64,000 bases of DNA, taken from positions 1 through 64,000 of the forward strand of contig CAZRIV010000011.1 in NCBI GenBank assembly GCA_964600235.1, in the 5' to 3' direction. Made by a program: the position numbers and the translations under genes. How positions within the stretch are numbered: the first letter of the stretch is position 1; each line of letters begins with the position of its first letter. This document shows positions 1 through 8,111 of the stretch, piece after piece. Under the pieces are notes generated by a model. That model worked only from the letters and a program-made list of their open reading frames with translations. It ran no database searches and was not told the origin of the DNA. The stretch comes from MWEI01 sp964600235 (GTDB lineage: Bacteria > Desulfobacterota > Desulfomonilia > UBA1062).

Positions 1-27
1 GCCTTAACAACCGATCGATCCATACCC

Positions 28-60
28 AAGACCACGGTCCCGAACAGGCCGTGGTCTTTT
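28..60 (+). terminator. Rho-independent terminator of an upstream gene
   Basis: A perfect 9-bp stem (AGACCACGG at 29-37 paired with CCGTGGTCT at 49-57) with an 11-base loop is followed by a short T run. It probably ends a plus-strand gene lying to the left of the window. Confidence 0.75.
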
Positions 61-111
61 CGTGCGAATGAGCGCTTGATTCGCTGCGATAAATTCTTTA
101 AGGCTTGTGGA

Positions 112-345
112 ATGACATCGTGCAGACACCTCCACCTCGTCCTTTTGCCGAAGCAGAAAAGCAGGCTGCGCTGCCGGCACTGCCACCTGACCATCACCGC
201 CGATGAGCTCCCAGAAGGGTATTGTCCGGAATGTTACGAAACGCACGGTAATAAACGCTATGACTTTGAGGAAGTCCGGACAGATGAACAGGAAAAGACC
301 CGCTATCAGTGCGAGGAGTGCGGGGTTATTATCGAGACGGACTAG
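112..345 (+). CDS. Small double zinc-ribbon protein, unknown function
   Basis: This 77-residue protein carries two CxxC pairs in its middle (CRHC and CPEC) and a third near the C-terminus (CEEC), followed by an acidic tail. The first two pairs form a plausible treble-clef or rubredoxin-like zinc site. An in-frame start at 76 is also open, but 112 is preferred because the preceding residues look non-coding and an AAGG lies a short distance upstream. The gene sits between a terminator and the nuclease gene, so it is probably a single-gene unit or the start of one. Comparable small zinc-ribbon proteins are common in Desulfobacterota, but I cannot assign a role. The long minus-strand frame over the same region looks like a shadow. 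Confidence 0.5.
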   Translation: MTSCRHLHLVLLPKQKSRLRCRHCHLTITADELPEGYCPECYETHGNKRYDFEEVRTDEQEKTRYQCEECGVIIETD

Positions 346-430
346 TCGAAGATGTAGATGAACAGGAGAGATACAGATACACACTGCGAATCCCGAAATA
401 CTTTCCAGGGATTTGTGCTATTGTTCAGCT

Positions 431-1954
431 ATGAGCGATTCCAGGGACACATGCAGGAGGCGCCCCATCACCGCCTCCATGCTCTACAACCTCTCCCAGT
501 GCCCCCACCGGCTGTTCCTGGACGTGCACGGGGACCCGGCCGGAAGAGACCCGGAGAGCGGCTTCCTGCGGCTCCTGTGGGAAAAGGGCACCGAGTATGA
601 GAAGTCCGTCATAGAAGGCCTGCACATGCCCTTTGCGGACCTCAGCACCGCCGGCACTGAGGCCCGCGAGCAGCTCACCCTTGAGGCCATGCAAAAGGGC
701 GAGGGCCTCATCTATGGCGGCCGCATCCGCCATGACGACCTCCTGGGCGAGCCGGACCTGCTGCTGAAAAAGGAGCACGGCTACGTGGCAGGCGACATCA
801 AGAGCGGCTCGGCCCTGAAGGAAGGCGCCCTCGAGTCGGAAGGCCACAGGCCCAAACGGCACTATGCCATCCAGCTCAGCCTCTATACAGACATCCTGGA
901 GGGCCTGGGGTGCTCTGCGGGAAGGCACCCCTTCATCTGGGACGTGCACGGCAGGAAGGTGCCCTACAACCTGGACATGCCTTCGTGCTCGAACAGCGTG
1001 TCAACGCTCTGGCAGCTCTATAAAAAAAGCCTGGAACTGGCCCGGCGCATCGTGAGCCTGGAGGAGCGGACACACCCGGCATACAGCAGCAGCACCTGCA
1101 AGCTCTGCGGCTGGAACTCCCTGTGCAGGGAGACGCTGCGGCGTACGGACGACCTCACGCTCATCCCCGAGCTGGGCAGGACCAGGCGCGACGTCATGTA
1201 TCCATGGATAAAGACCGTCTCCGAGTTCGCCCAGTCTGACCTGGGTGAATTCATGCGCGGCCACAAGACCGTGTTTGCGGGGATCAACCCCGCCTCGCTG
1301 AAAAAGTTCCACGTGCGCGCCAGGCTCATGGCAGACCCGAAGGCGCGGCCCATCATCAAGAAGGCGCCCCATCTCCCGGACTGCACCAGGGAGCTCTTCT
1401 TCGACATCGAGACAGACCCCATGCGCGACATCTGCTATCTCCACGGTTTTTACGAACGGACCGGCAGGGACGATGCCACGGCGCGCTACCGGGCCTTCCT
1501 CGCCCGGACCCCCGACGGAACAGGCGAGCGCGAGGCCTTTGCAGAGGCCTTTGCCTATGTGCTCTCGTCACTGCCCTGCGCGCTCTACTTCTACTCGAAA
1601 TACGAACAGAGCTGGTGGAAGAGGCTCCAGAAAAGATACCCTGACGTGGCCACCGAGCAGCAGGTCAAGGACCTGTTCAACCCGCGCAGCGCCATTGACC
1701 TGTACTACTGTGTGGTAGTGCCCTGCACGGAATGGCCCACCATGGACCACTCCATCAAGACCCTGGCGAAATACCTGGGCTTTGCATGGCGGGACGAAAG
1801 CCCCTCGGGCGCGGACTCCATCGAGTGGTACCACAGGTGGGTCGAAACGGGCGATGAAACAGTCAAAAGGCGCATCCTGGAATACAACGAGGATGACTGC
1901 ATCGCCACCAAGGTGGTGCTGGACGCCATACGGGAGCTGTGCGAGGGGAAGTAG
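431..1954 (+). CDS. TM0106-family RecB-like nuclease with DEDD exonuclease-like domain
   Basis: The protein (507 residues) combines an N-terminal RecB/Cas4-like PD-(D/E)XK module with a C-terminal RNase H-like (RNase_H_2) module. In the first, EPD (107-109) and DIK (122-124) fit the nuclease core. Cys24 together with Cys223, Cys226 and Cys232 matches the one-plus-three cysteine layout that holds a 4Fe-4S cluster in Cas4 and AddB. The second module has DIE (325-327) and a YNEDD segment (485-489) that matches the YxxxD motif of DEDDy exonucleases. The family is known but its biological role is poorly defined; DNA repair or processing is likely. There is no good Shine-Dalgarno at 431; an upstream GTG at 413 or an inner ATG at 479 are alternatives. 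The RecD-like helicase follows 165 bp downstream. Confidence 0.8.
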   Translation: MSDSRDTCRRRPITASMLYNLSQCPHRLFLDVHGDPAGRDPESGFLRLLWEKGTEYEKSVIEGLHMPFADLSTAGTEAREQLTLEAMQKGEGLIYGGRIRHDDLLGEPDLLLKKEHGYVAGDIKSGSALKEGALESEGHRPKRHYAIQLSLYTDILEGLGCSAGRHPFIWDVHGRKVPYNLDMPSCSNSVSTLWQLYKKSLELARRIVSLEERTHPAYSSSTCKLCGWNSLCRETLRRTDDLTLIPELGRTRRDVMYPWIKTVSEFAQSDLGEFMRGHKTVFAGINPASLKKFHVRARLMADPKARPIIKKAPHLPDCTRELFFDIETDPMRDICYLHGFYERTGRDDATARYRAFLARTPDGTGEREAFAEAFAYVLSSLPCALYFYSKYEQSWWKRLQKRYPDVATEQQVKDLFNPRSAIDLYYCVVVPCTEWPTMDHSIKTLAKYLGFAWRDESPSGADSIEWYHRWVETGDETVKRRILEYNEDDCIATKVVLDAIRELCEGK

Positions 1955-2119
1955 GGTCCGGCAGGCCTGCCCCGGTTCTCCCCGGGTCCCCCACTTCCTC
2001 TGGAACGAGAGGCACCCCCCCCTTAGTCAACCGCATGGACGGGGTTCATGATGGGTTGCGCTATGCTTGAAAGACCTCTCGTGGTAAGTTACCCTTAAAA
2101 CCAATACAGACGGACACAG

Positions 2120-4348
2120 ATGGCCCAGGATACGACAAGAACCGGTGCACCTGAAGTGGACGGCACCAGCCGTGACGCCGCCGTTGTCCTGTCGGGCGTC
2201 ATCGAGCATGTGCGCTACCACCGGGAAGACACGGGCTACACCATTGCCCGGGTCAGGCTCCAGGGCACGGATGAGTCGTCCATAAGCGTCATCGCCTACC
2301 TCCCTATGCCCCGCATCGGAGACCTCTACCAGTTCACGGGCACCTGGAGCGAACACCCCAGGTACGGCAGGCAGTTCCAGGTGTCGCACTTCGAGGCCAA
2401 GCCACCGGTCACGCTGGAAGGCATAAGGTCCTACCTCGCCTCGGAGATAGACGAGGTGGGCCCCGAGCTGGCCAAGCGCATCGTTGAGGCCTTCGGCATG
2501 GACACCTTTGCGGTCATCGACCACGAGCCCTTCCGGCTGCGGGAGGTGAGCGGCATCGGACCCAAGCGCGCCGAGGCCATCATCCACGAATGGAAAGGCA
2601 GAAGGGCCATGCGGGACGCCTTCGTGTTCCTCTACAGCCAGGGGATCACCTCGGGCCTGGCATCGAAGGTCTTCAAACGATATGGGGCGGTCACCGTGGA
2701 CGTCATCAGGAACAACCCCTTCCGGCTGGCCATCGACATCCCGGGCGTGGGCTTCATGACCGCAGACCGCATCGCGGAAAAGACCGGCATGGCAAAGGAC
2801 GCCCCGGAGAGGATCTGCGGTGGAATCGTCTACATGCTCGAGGCAGCAGCCCTGCAGGGGCATGCCTACCTGCCCCGCCGGCTGCTGCTCCAGGAGACGG
2901 AAAAGCTCCTGCGCATCGGGAAGGACAAGATCGCGGAGCAGGTCAGAGAGCTCGAATCCATGAACTGCATCTATATGGACAAGGCCGAAGACACGCCGGA
3001 GGGTGAAGAAGCCATGTACCACCCCGCACTCTACCGCGCTGAAAAGCACGCGGCCATGAACCTGGCCCTTCTGAGCAGGGCTGAAAAAGCCGCCACCCAT
3101 GCCGATGCCCGTGGGGCCATCGGCTGGATGGAGGAAAAGTATCACATGGAGCTCTCCGGGCAGCAGAAGGAGGCTGTCCGGTGCGCGGCAGTAAGCACGT
3201 GCATGGTGATGACAGGTGGCCCGGGCACGGGCAAGACCACCACCATCACGGCCATCATCCGCATGTTCAAAAAACTCGATGCGAAGATCCTCCTGTGCGC
3301 GCCCACCGGCCGCGCTGCCAAGCGCATGACCGAGGCCACCGGCAAGGAGGCCTGCACCATCCACCGCCTGCTGGAGTACAACCCCATGCAGTCCGAATTC
3401 CAGCGCAACGCCGAAAACCCCCTGGAGGCCGACCTTATCATCGTGGACGAGTTCTCCATGGTGGACATATCGCTCCTGCACAACCTCCTGGAGGCAGTCA
3501 CGGAAGGGACCACCCTGGTCTTTGTGGGCGACGTGGACCAGCTGCCCTCGGTGGGCCCTGGCAACTGCCTGAAGGACATCATCACCTCGGGCATCATACC
3601 CGTGGTGAGGCTGGACACCATCTTCAGGCAGGGCCTCACGAGCCTGATCATCGTCAACAGCCACCGCATCAACCAGGGGCTCATGCCGCTGGTGCCCGAG
3701 GACGACAGCGGGGAATACCGGTTCATCGCCCGGGAAGACCCGGAGAAGATCCTTGAGGAGATCATAGCCCAGGTCACCCTTGAGCTGCCAAACAAACACG
3801 GCCTGGATCCCCTGTGGGACATGCAGGTCCTGAGCCCCATGCACAAGGGGGTCCTGGGGGTCGAGAACCTGAACCGGCATCTGCAGGAGGCCCTGAACCC
3901 CGGAGGCCTGCCGTACCGCAGGGGAGCCGTGGAGTTCCGTGTGGGGGACAAGGTCATGCAGACCCGCAACAACTACGAGCTCGACGTCTTTAACGGTGAC
4001 ATCGGGTACCTCATGGACATCAACGGGAACGACGGCTCCTTCCAGGTGGGCTATGACGAGAGGATCGTCCTGTACTCACCCGCCGATGCGGACGACCTGG
4101 TGGTGGCCTATGCAACCACCATCCACAAGGCCCAGGGGTCCGAATACCCGGCCGTGATCATCCCCGTGCATACCCAGCACTATGTCATGCTGGCCCGCAA
4201 CCTGTTCTACACCGCGGTCTCCCGGGGAAAGCGCCTGGTGGTGACCATCGGTTCACAGCGCGCCGTGAGGCTCAGCGTGGAGAACAGCAGGAGCCGGGCG
4301 CGCTTCACCCGGTTCGCCTCCCGCCTGGCCGGGGCAGATCCATTATAG
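2120..4348 (+). CDS. recD2: RecD2-type ATP-dependent DNA helicase
   Basis: This superfamily 1B 5'-3' helicase has 742 residues, the usual RecD2 size, and is of the type that acts without RecBC. The N-terminal region carries an OB-like segment and helix-hairpin-helix repeats (SGIGPKRAEAI near 140 and PGVGFMTADRI near 212). The motor follows: Walker A GGPGTGKTT near residue 366, Walker B IIVDEFSM near 440, the IHKAQGSEY motif near 668, and the C-terminal FYTAVSRGK motif VI. It lies downstream of the TM0106-type nuclease on the same strand with a 165-bp gap. The two may cooperate in recombination or repair, but that is inference from position only. No clear terminator follows; a separate promoter begins 58 bp after the stop. 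Confidence 0.9.
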   Translation: MAQDTTRTGAPEVDGTSRDAAVVLSGVIEHVRYHREDTGYTIARVRLQGTDESSISVIAYLPMPRIGDLYQFTGTWSEHPRYGRQFQVSHFEAKPPVTLEGIRSYLASEIDEVGPELAKRIVEAFGMDTFAVIDHEPFRLREVSGIGPKRAEAIIHEWKGRRAMRDAFVFLYSQGITSGLASKVFKRYGAVTVDVIRNNPFRLAIDIPGVGFMTADRIAEKTGMAKDAPERICGGIVYMLEAAALQGHAYLPRRLLLQETEKLLRIGKDKIAEQVRELESMNCIYMDKAEDTPEGEEAMYHPALYRAEKHAAMNLALLSRAEKAATHADARGAIGWMEEKYHMELSGQQKEAVRCAAVSTCMVMTGGPGTGKTTTITAIIRMFKKLDAKILLCAPTGRAAKRMTEATGKEACTIHRLLEYNPMQSEFQRNAENPLEADLIIVDEFSMVDISLLHNLLEAVTEGTTLVFVGDVDQLPSVGPGNCLKDIITSGIIPVVRLDTIFRQGLTSLIIVNSHRINQGLMPLVPEDDSGEYRFIAREDPEKILEEIIAQVTLELPNKHGLDPLWDMQVLSPMHKGVLGVENLNRHLQEALNPGGLPYRRGAVEFRVGDKVMQTRNNYELDVFNGDIGYLMDINGNDGSFQVGYDERIVLYSPADADDLVVAYATTIHKAQGSEYPAVIIPVHTQHYVMLARNLFYTAVSRGKRLVVTIGSQRAVRLSVENSRSRARFTRFASRLAGADPL

Positions 4349-4406
4349 AAAAAAGGCACCCCCTGGATTAACTCAGATCCCACCACAGAAAATTTTCAAG
4401 CAGGCC

Positions 4407-4455
4407 TTGACAATAATATAACAAATACAGATACTGTTACAACAATACGTTATAT
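4407..4455 (+). promoter_or_regulatory. Sigma-70-type promoter and possible operator for the acyl-CoA dehydrogenase
   Basis: A perfect -35 TTGACA (4407-4412), a 17-bp spacer and a -10 GATACT (4430-4435, 4 of 6 matches) predict a start near 4442. The inverted repeat ATATAAC (4416-4422) and GTTATAT (4449-4455) brackets the -10. An ACAATAC half-site at 4442-4448 recurs in the dyad before the acyl-CoA ligase at 10328. A TetR or GntR operator is possible; this is inference. Confidence 0.5.
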
Positions 4456-4471
4456 CAGCGGGAGGAACGCC

Positions 4472-5719
4472 ATGTTCGATTATATCATGACAGATGCACA
4501 GAAAAAGCTCAGGGACGAGGCGCGGGCCTTCACCAAGTGGGTGCCCAGGCAGCTTATCCTGGATATGGACGCGGAAAAGATCCAGTTCCCGCATGAATAT
4601 CTGCAGGAGGCTGGCAGGAGGAACCTGCTGGGCATCAGGCTCCCGAAAGAGCTCGGCGGCAGGGGCCTGACCTGGGTGGACGACGCCATCGTGGCCGAAG
4701 AGGTCGGCGTGGCCAGCTATTCGCTCGCCTGCCTGTGGGGCGTGGGGGCGGACATCGTGTGCGAGGCCATAACGCTCTTCGGCAACGACGAACTCAGGCA
4801 GGCCGTGGTGGTCCCTCTCCTGAAGGGCGAGACCTTTGCGGCCGAAGGACTCACGGAACCCAGGGGCGGCTCGGACTTCTTCGGGGCCACCACGTATGCG
4901 AAGAAGGACGGGGACGACTGGATCATCAACGGCCAGAAGCGCTTCATCGTGGGCGCGGAAGGGGCAGACTGGTTCCTGGTCTACGCGGTGACCGATCCCG
5001 ATGCCCCGCCCCACAAGCGCATGACCGCCTTCATGGTGCCCAGGACTACAGGGGTCGAAAGCAAATACATCTACGGCCTCATGGGCGTGCGGGGCGGCGG
5101 CGCCGGCAGGCTCGTGCTCAAGGACGTGCGGGTGCCCGAACGCTATGCGCTCAACGGCATCAACGGCGGGTTCGACGTGTTCGTGCGCATGATGATCCCC
5201 GAGCGCCTGGGCACGGCCGCCATGACGCTCGGGTCTGTCCGGCCCGCCATCGAGATCGCCACGCGCTACACGTCCAAGCGCAAGGCCTTCGGCCTGCCCA
5301 TCCAGATGTTCGAGGCCGTGGGCTTCAAGGTGGCCGACAGTGTCATGATGCTGGACGCGGCCAGGTCGCTGGTCTATTCCACCTGCCTGGCAGTGGATTC
5401 CGGCAAAGCCCACCCCAACCGGGTGCGGCGCCTGGTGTCCGAGGCCAAGAAGTTCGTCACCGAGGCGGCCTGGGAGATCGCCAACAAGTGCATGCAGACC
5501 GTGGGCGGCATCGGCTACACCAATGTCTATCCCCTCGAGCGTATCGTACGCGACATCAGGCTCTCCATGATCTGGGTGGGCAGCAACGAGATCATGCAGC
5601 TCATCGTGCAGAACGAGTGGTACAAGGAGTACTTCAAGAGCATCTCCAGGGAGGACGTGCGCGACGTGGAGGCCGACGCCGTGAACGCCGATGCCGAAGG
5701 TGAAAAGATATACGAGTGA
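4472..5719 (+). CDS. Acyl-CoA dehydrogenase
   Basis: The FAD-dependent enzyme (415 residues) oxidises acyl-CoA to the trans-2-enoyl-CoA, the first beta-oxidation step, passing electrons to ETF. The start is supported by GGGAGGA just upstream. Family motifs include LTEPRGGSDF near 127 and the RKAFG segment near 270. At the position of the catalytic glutamate of medium-chain enzymes (IYEGT) this protein has IWVGS, so Val369 replaces it. Glu244, in the helix reading IPERLG, occupies the alternative position used by long-chain and isovaleryl-CoA dehydrogenases, so the protein is probably active. The C-terminus is extended by an acidic tail of about 25 residues. It has its own promoter and a strong terminator. 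Chain-length preference cannot be told from sequence. Confidence 0.9.
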   Translation: MFDYIMTDAQKKLRDEARAFTKWVPRQLILDMDAEKIQFPHEYLQEAGRRNLLGIRLPKELGGRGLTWVDDAIVAEEVGVASYSLACLWGVGADIVCEAITLFGNDELRQAVVVPLLKGETFAAEGLTEPRGGSDFFGATTYAKKDGDDWIINGQKRFIVGAEGADWFLVYAVTDPDAPPHKRMTAFMVPRTTGVESKYIYGLMGVRGGGAGRLVLKDVRVPERYALNGINGGFDVFVRMMIPERLGTAAMTLGSVRPAIEIATRYTSKRKAFGLPIQMFEAVGFKVADSVMMLDAARSLVYSTCLAVDSGKAHPNRVRRLVSEAKKFVTEAAWEIANKCMQTVGGIGYTNVYPLERIVRDIRLSMIWVGSNEIMQLIVQNEWYKEYFKSISREDVRDVEADAVNADAEGEKIYE

Positions 5720-5763
5720 TGAAACGCCTGAGAGAGCCATGCGGCTCCCTCAGCCGAGAAGAT

Positions 5764-5789
5764 GCCGGGGCCTTCAAGCGGGCCCCGGC
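5764..5789 (+). repeat. GC-rich hairpin after the acyl-CoA dehydrogenase
   Basis: GCCGGGGCC at 5764-5772 pairs perfectly with GGCCCCGGC at 5781-5789 around an 8-base loop. There is no T run. It lies just before the stronger terminator and may protect the 3' end of the transcript. Confidence 0.55.
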
Positions 5790-5794
5790 GCCCC

Positions 5795-5863
5795 GTGCCG
5801 GGCAACCTGCTTTTTAATGTCATGCCTTCCTTTACAACCCGCAGGGTGCCCGGCACTTTTTTT
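5795..5863 (+). terminator. Rho-independent terminator with extended stem
   Basis: GTGCCGGGCA (5795-5804) pairs with TGCCCGGCAC (5847-5856), extended inward by ACCTGC and GCAGGG with one mismatch, and is followed by seven T residues (5857-5863). It ends the acyl-CoA dehydrogenase transcript. Confidence 0.8.
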
Positions 5864-5994
5864 GTGTTTCCTGATTGAATCCGGTTTTTTATCGATGAGT
5901 GAAGATTATACTTGAAATGTACATAATAGGTGCTCAATATCTTTGTCCTTCCTGAAAATAATCAACTGTTTTTCTGGTATGGCAAAACCATGCA

Positions 5995-6160
5995 GTCGAG
6001 GAGCGCAGGGTAATCACACCCTCACGCCCTCTCAGAACCGGACGTGAGACTCTCACCTCAACCGGCTCCTACCGTCCGGTCGCAGGCTTACCACCAAACG
6101 AACTTGCCTTATCCATAAGCTCCTCCCATTGCCGGCAGGCTCATACATATCGACAATGTT
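5995..6160 (-). mobile_element. Group II intron remnant (3' end, domains V and VI)
   Basis: Read on the minus strand, 6068-6035 is exactly 34 nt and matches a group II intron domain V. It opens with GAGCCGG, closes with CCGGTTC, carries the AGC catalytic triad at positions 2-4, and has an apical helix closed by a GAGA (GNRA) tetraloop. Downstream, 6034-5997 folds as a domain VI-like hairpin (GAGG pairing with CCTC, AGGGT with ACCCT). A CTCGAC 3' end at 6000-5995 is typical, as far as I recall, of bacterial class C introns. The 90 bp upstream of domain V (6069-6160) resemble the intron region just before it. No reverse transcriptase ORF or 5' part is present, so this is a truncated relic. The site, close behind a terminator hairpin, fits the insertion habit of class C introns. 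Confidence 0.75.
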
Positions 6161-6191
6161 TTTTTGATGATCCTAGCCATTTACTTTGTTA

Positions 6192-6212
6192 ACGATAGTA
6201 TTCACATATCGT
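6192..6212 (+). promoter_or_regulatory. Dyad upstream of the PAS-LuxR gene
   Basis: ACGATA (6192-6197) and TATCGT (6207-6212) form a perfect 6-bp inverted repeat with a 9-bp spacer, 21 bp overall. It lies 25 bp before the start of a LuxR-type regulator, so autoregulation is possible. This is a by-eye observation. Confidence 0.35.
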
Positions 6213-6237
6213 CTAGGCCACTGATCCGGGAGAGAAG

Positions 6238-7968
6238 ATGACTATACAAAGTATTGGGGATGAGTCACTTGTAAAAATCAAAGAGATGTTTGAAAAAGCC
6301 TTCAAGCAGAGCTCGATTCCCATGGGCATCACAGACATCAAGGATGGTAAATTCATTGAAGTCAGTGATGCTTTTCTAAATCTCACAGGTCTCTCCCGAG
6401 ATCAGCTGGTTGAGAACACATCTATTGGAATCGGGATTATTACACCTGAGAAAAGATCGTTTGTATTAAGTGAATTACAAACGAAAGATATCGTAGAAAA
6501 CATGGAAATACAAGTGACCAAGAAGGGTGGTGAAGTCAGAGATGGGTTACTCAACATATATAAAATATCAATAGGATATGATGATTACTTAATCACCATA
6601 TTTACAGACATCACTGACAGAAAGCGGTCGGAGGATGCGATCAGGGAGAGTGAGGCGCGCTTCCGTGACCTGACTGAAAACACGACAGACTGGATCTGGG
6701 AAATGGACAACCGGCTGGGCACTGTCTATTCCAGCCCTGGCGTTATGCATATTATCGGTTATTCCCCAGAGGAAATACTCGGCAAGAAAATGACGGACTT
6801 CCTCCCACCCGAAGAAGCAAAACGAATACAGTCCATCTGGAATGAAATGACACTCAATCCTCAACCCTGGCGAAGCATTGAGTATACCATCCTTCACAAG
6901 GATGGTTCGCCCCGGGTACTGGAATCCAACGGTATCCCGATATTTGATACAAACGGCCGGTTCAAAGGGTACCGGGGCATTGACCGTGATGTAACAAGAC
7001 ACAAGAATACAGAGCATCTCTTGGAAATGTCACAGAAAAAATTCGTTGCAGCCTTTCATGACAGTCCGGCTCCCATGGTGATCACAGAGGCAGAGAGCGG
7101 GAAAACAATCGAAGTCAACAAAGCTGGCGTATCCTGGACAGGTTATTCGCATGATGAAACAATTGGGAAAACGGGAATAGAACTCGGGTTTATAACCACG
7201 GAAGAACGAAGCCAATTTGCAAAAGAAATCTACACCAAAGGCCATGTTGATTCCAGGCTGATAAAATTCAAAACCAGGAATGGGGAAATCCGCGATATTA
7301 TCCACTCAGCGAGGCTCATCGAGATTGATAACAGACCCTGCGTATTATCTCATCTCCATGACATTACTGATCAAAGGAGGGCAGAGGAAAAACTGAAGCA
7401 GTACCATGACCATCTCGAAGACCTTGTCAAAGAACGAACAGCAAAGCTCGCCAACGCAAATATTAAGTTGAGGCACGAGATCGAGATCCGCAAGACTACA
7501 GAAGAATCGCTGAGGGCCAGAGAACTTGAACTGGACAGGGGCAGGAAAGACCTGGAGGAGATGAATGCAGCCTTGAGGGTTCTGCTTAAACAGCGTGAAA
7601 ATGACAAGCTCAATCTGGAAAACAATATCATCTCGAATATCAAAGTGTCGGTCATGCCCTATGTGGAAAGGCTGAATACTATGAGTTTGAAGGAGGATGA
7701 GAAGCACTGCCTATCCATGATCAAATCACACCTGGAAGAGATAGCTTCACCATTTATCAAAAAACTGTCTTCCCAATTCCTCAGCCTCACTCCCAGCGAA
7801 ATACAGATAGCATCCATGATCAGGGAGGGCAAGAGATCGAAAGACATAGCCGAGATCATGAATATATCTCTGAATACGGTCCACTCTTATCGATATAACA
7901 TCCGGGTAAAGATAGGCTTGAAGAATAACAAGGTTAACTTAAGATCTTATCTTCAAACTCTAGATTAA
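6238..7968 (+). CDS. Triple-PAS regulator with LuxR-type C-terminal HTH
   Basis: This 576-residue regulator has three PAS domains (about 15-130, 140-255 and 265-385), the second and third ending in the S-box-like DVTRHKN and DITDQRR. A coiled coil follows (about 390-460), then a C-terminal LuxR/GerE-like helix-turn-helix (about 505-570; LTPSEIQIASMIREGKRSKDIAEI). There is no histidine kinase or cyclase domain, so it should sense a ligand or redox signal and bind DNA itself. Spacing to GGGAGAG supports the start. The gene is visibly more AT-rich than the beta-oxidation genes around it and lies directly downstream of an intron relic, which hints at later acquisition. It may regulate the neighbouring ligase at 8112, but nothing in the sequence proves that. 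Confidence 0.85.
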   Translation: MTIQSIGDESLVKIKEMFEKAFKQSSIPMGITDIKDGKFIEVSDAFLNLTGLSRDQLVENTSIGIGIITPEKRSFVLSELQTKDIVENMEIQVTKKGGEVRDGLLNIYKISIGYDDYLITIFTDITDRKRSEDAIRESEARFRDLTENTTDWIWEMDNRLGTVYSSPGVMHIIGYSPEEILGKKMTDFLPPEEAKRIQSIWNEMTLNPQPWRSIEYTILHKDGSPRVLESNGIPIFDTNGRFKGYRGIDRDVTRHKNTEHLLEMSQKKFVAAFHDSPAPMVITEAESGKTIEVNKAGVSWTGYSHDETIGKTGIELGFITTEERSQFAKEIYTKGHVDSRLIKFKTRNGEIRDIIHSARLIEIDNRPCVLSHLHDITDQRRAEEKLKQYHDHLEDLVKERTAKLANANIKLRHEIEIRKTTEESLRARELELDRGRKDLEEMNAALRVLLKQRENDKLNLENNIISNIKVSVMPYVERLNTMSLKEDEKHCLSMIKSHLEEIASPFIKKLSSQFLSLTPSEIQIASMIREGKRSKDIAEIMNISLNTVHSYRYNIRVKIGLKNNKVNLRSYLQTLD

Positions 7969-8111
7969 GAACTTAATTGATGAGTTATTCAAGTTATCTC
8001 AAGCATGGTATTGTGCTACTATTGACTTCGTTCATCCAGGATTCGAACCACCCGCATACGTAATCCGACATCACCATGAAGATGCACCATCATCACGAGG
8101 AGGAAGAAAGA

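Noticed and set aside
4..384. 126-residue minus-strand frame at the left edge
   Set aside because: It runs antisense to the zinc-ribbon gene and across the terminator, with low-complexity coding signs only.
2027..3880. 617-residue minus-strand frame over recD2
   Set aside because: It is an antisense shadow of a GC-rich gene; the plus frame carries all helicase motifs.
4373..5740. 455-residue minus-strand frame over the first acyl-CoA dehydrogenase
   Set aside because: It covers the reverse complement of a well-supported enzyme and has shadow-type composition.
8029..8055. Possible tRNA T-arm on the minus strand (GGTTCGAATCC near 8041-8051)
   Set aside because: The flanking stem does not pair and no acceptor, D-arm or anticodon arm is present, so the match is chance or too small a fragment to call.
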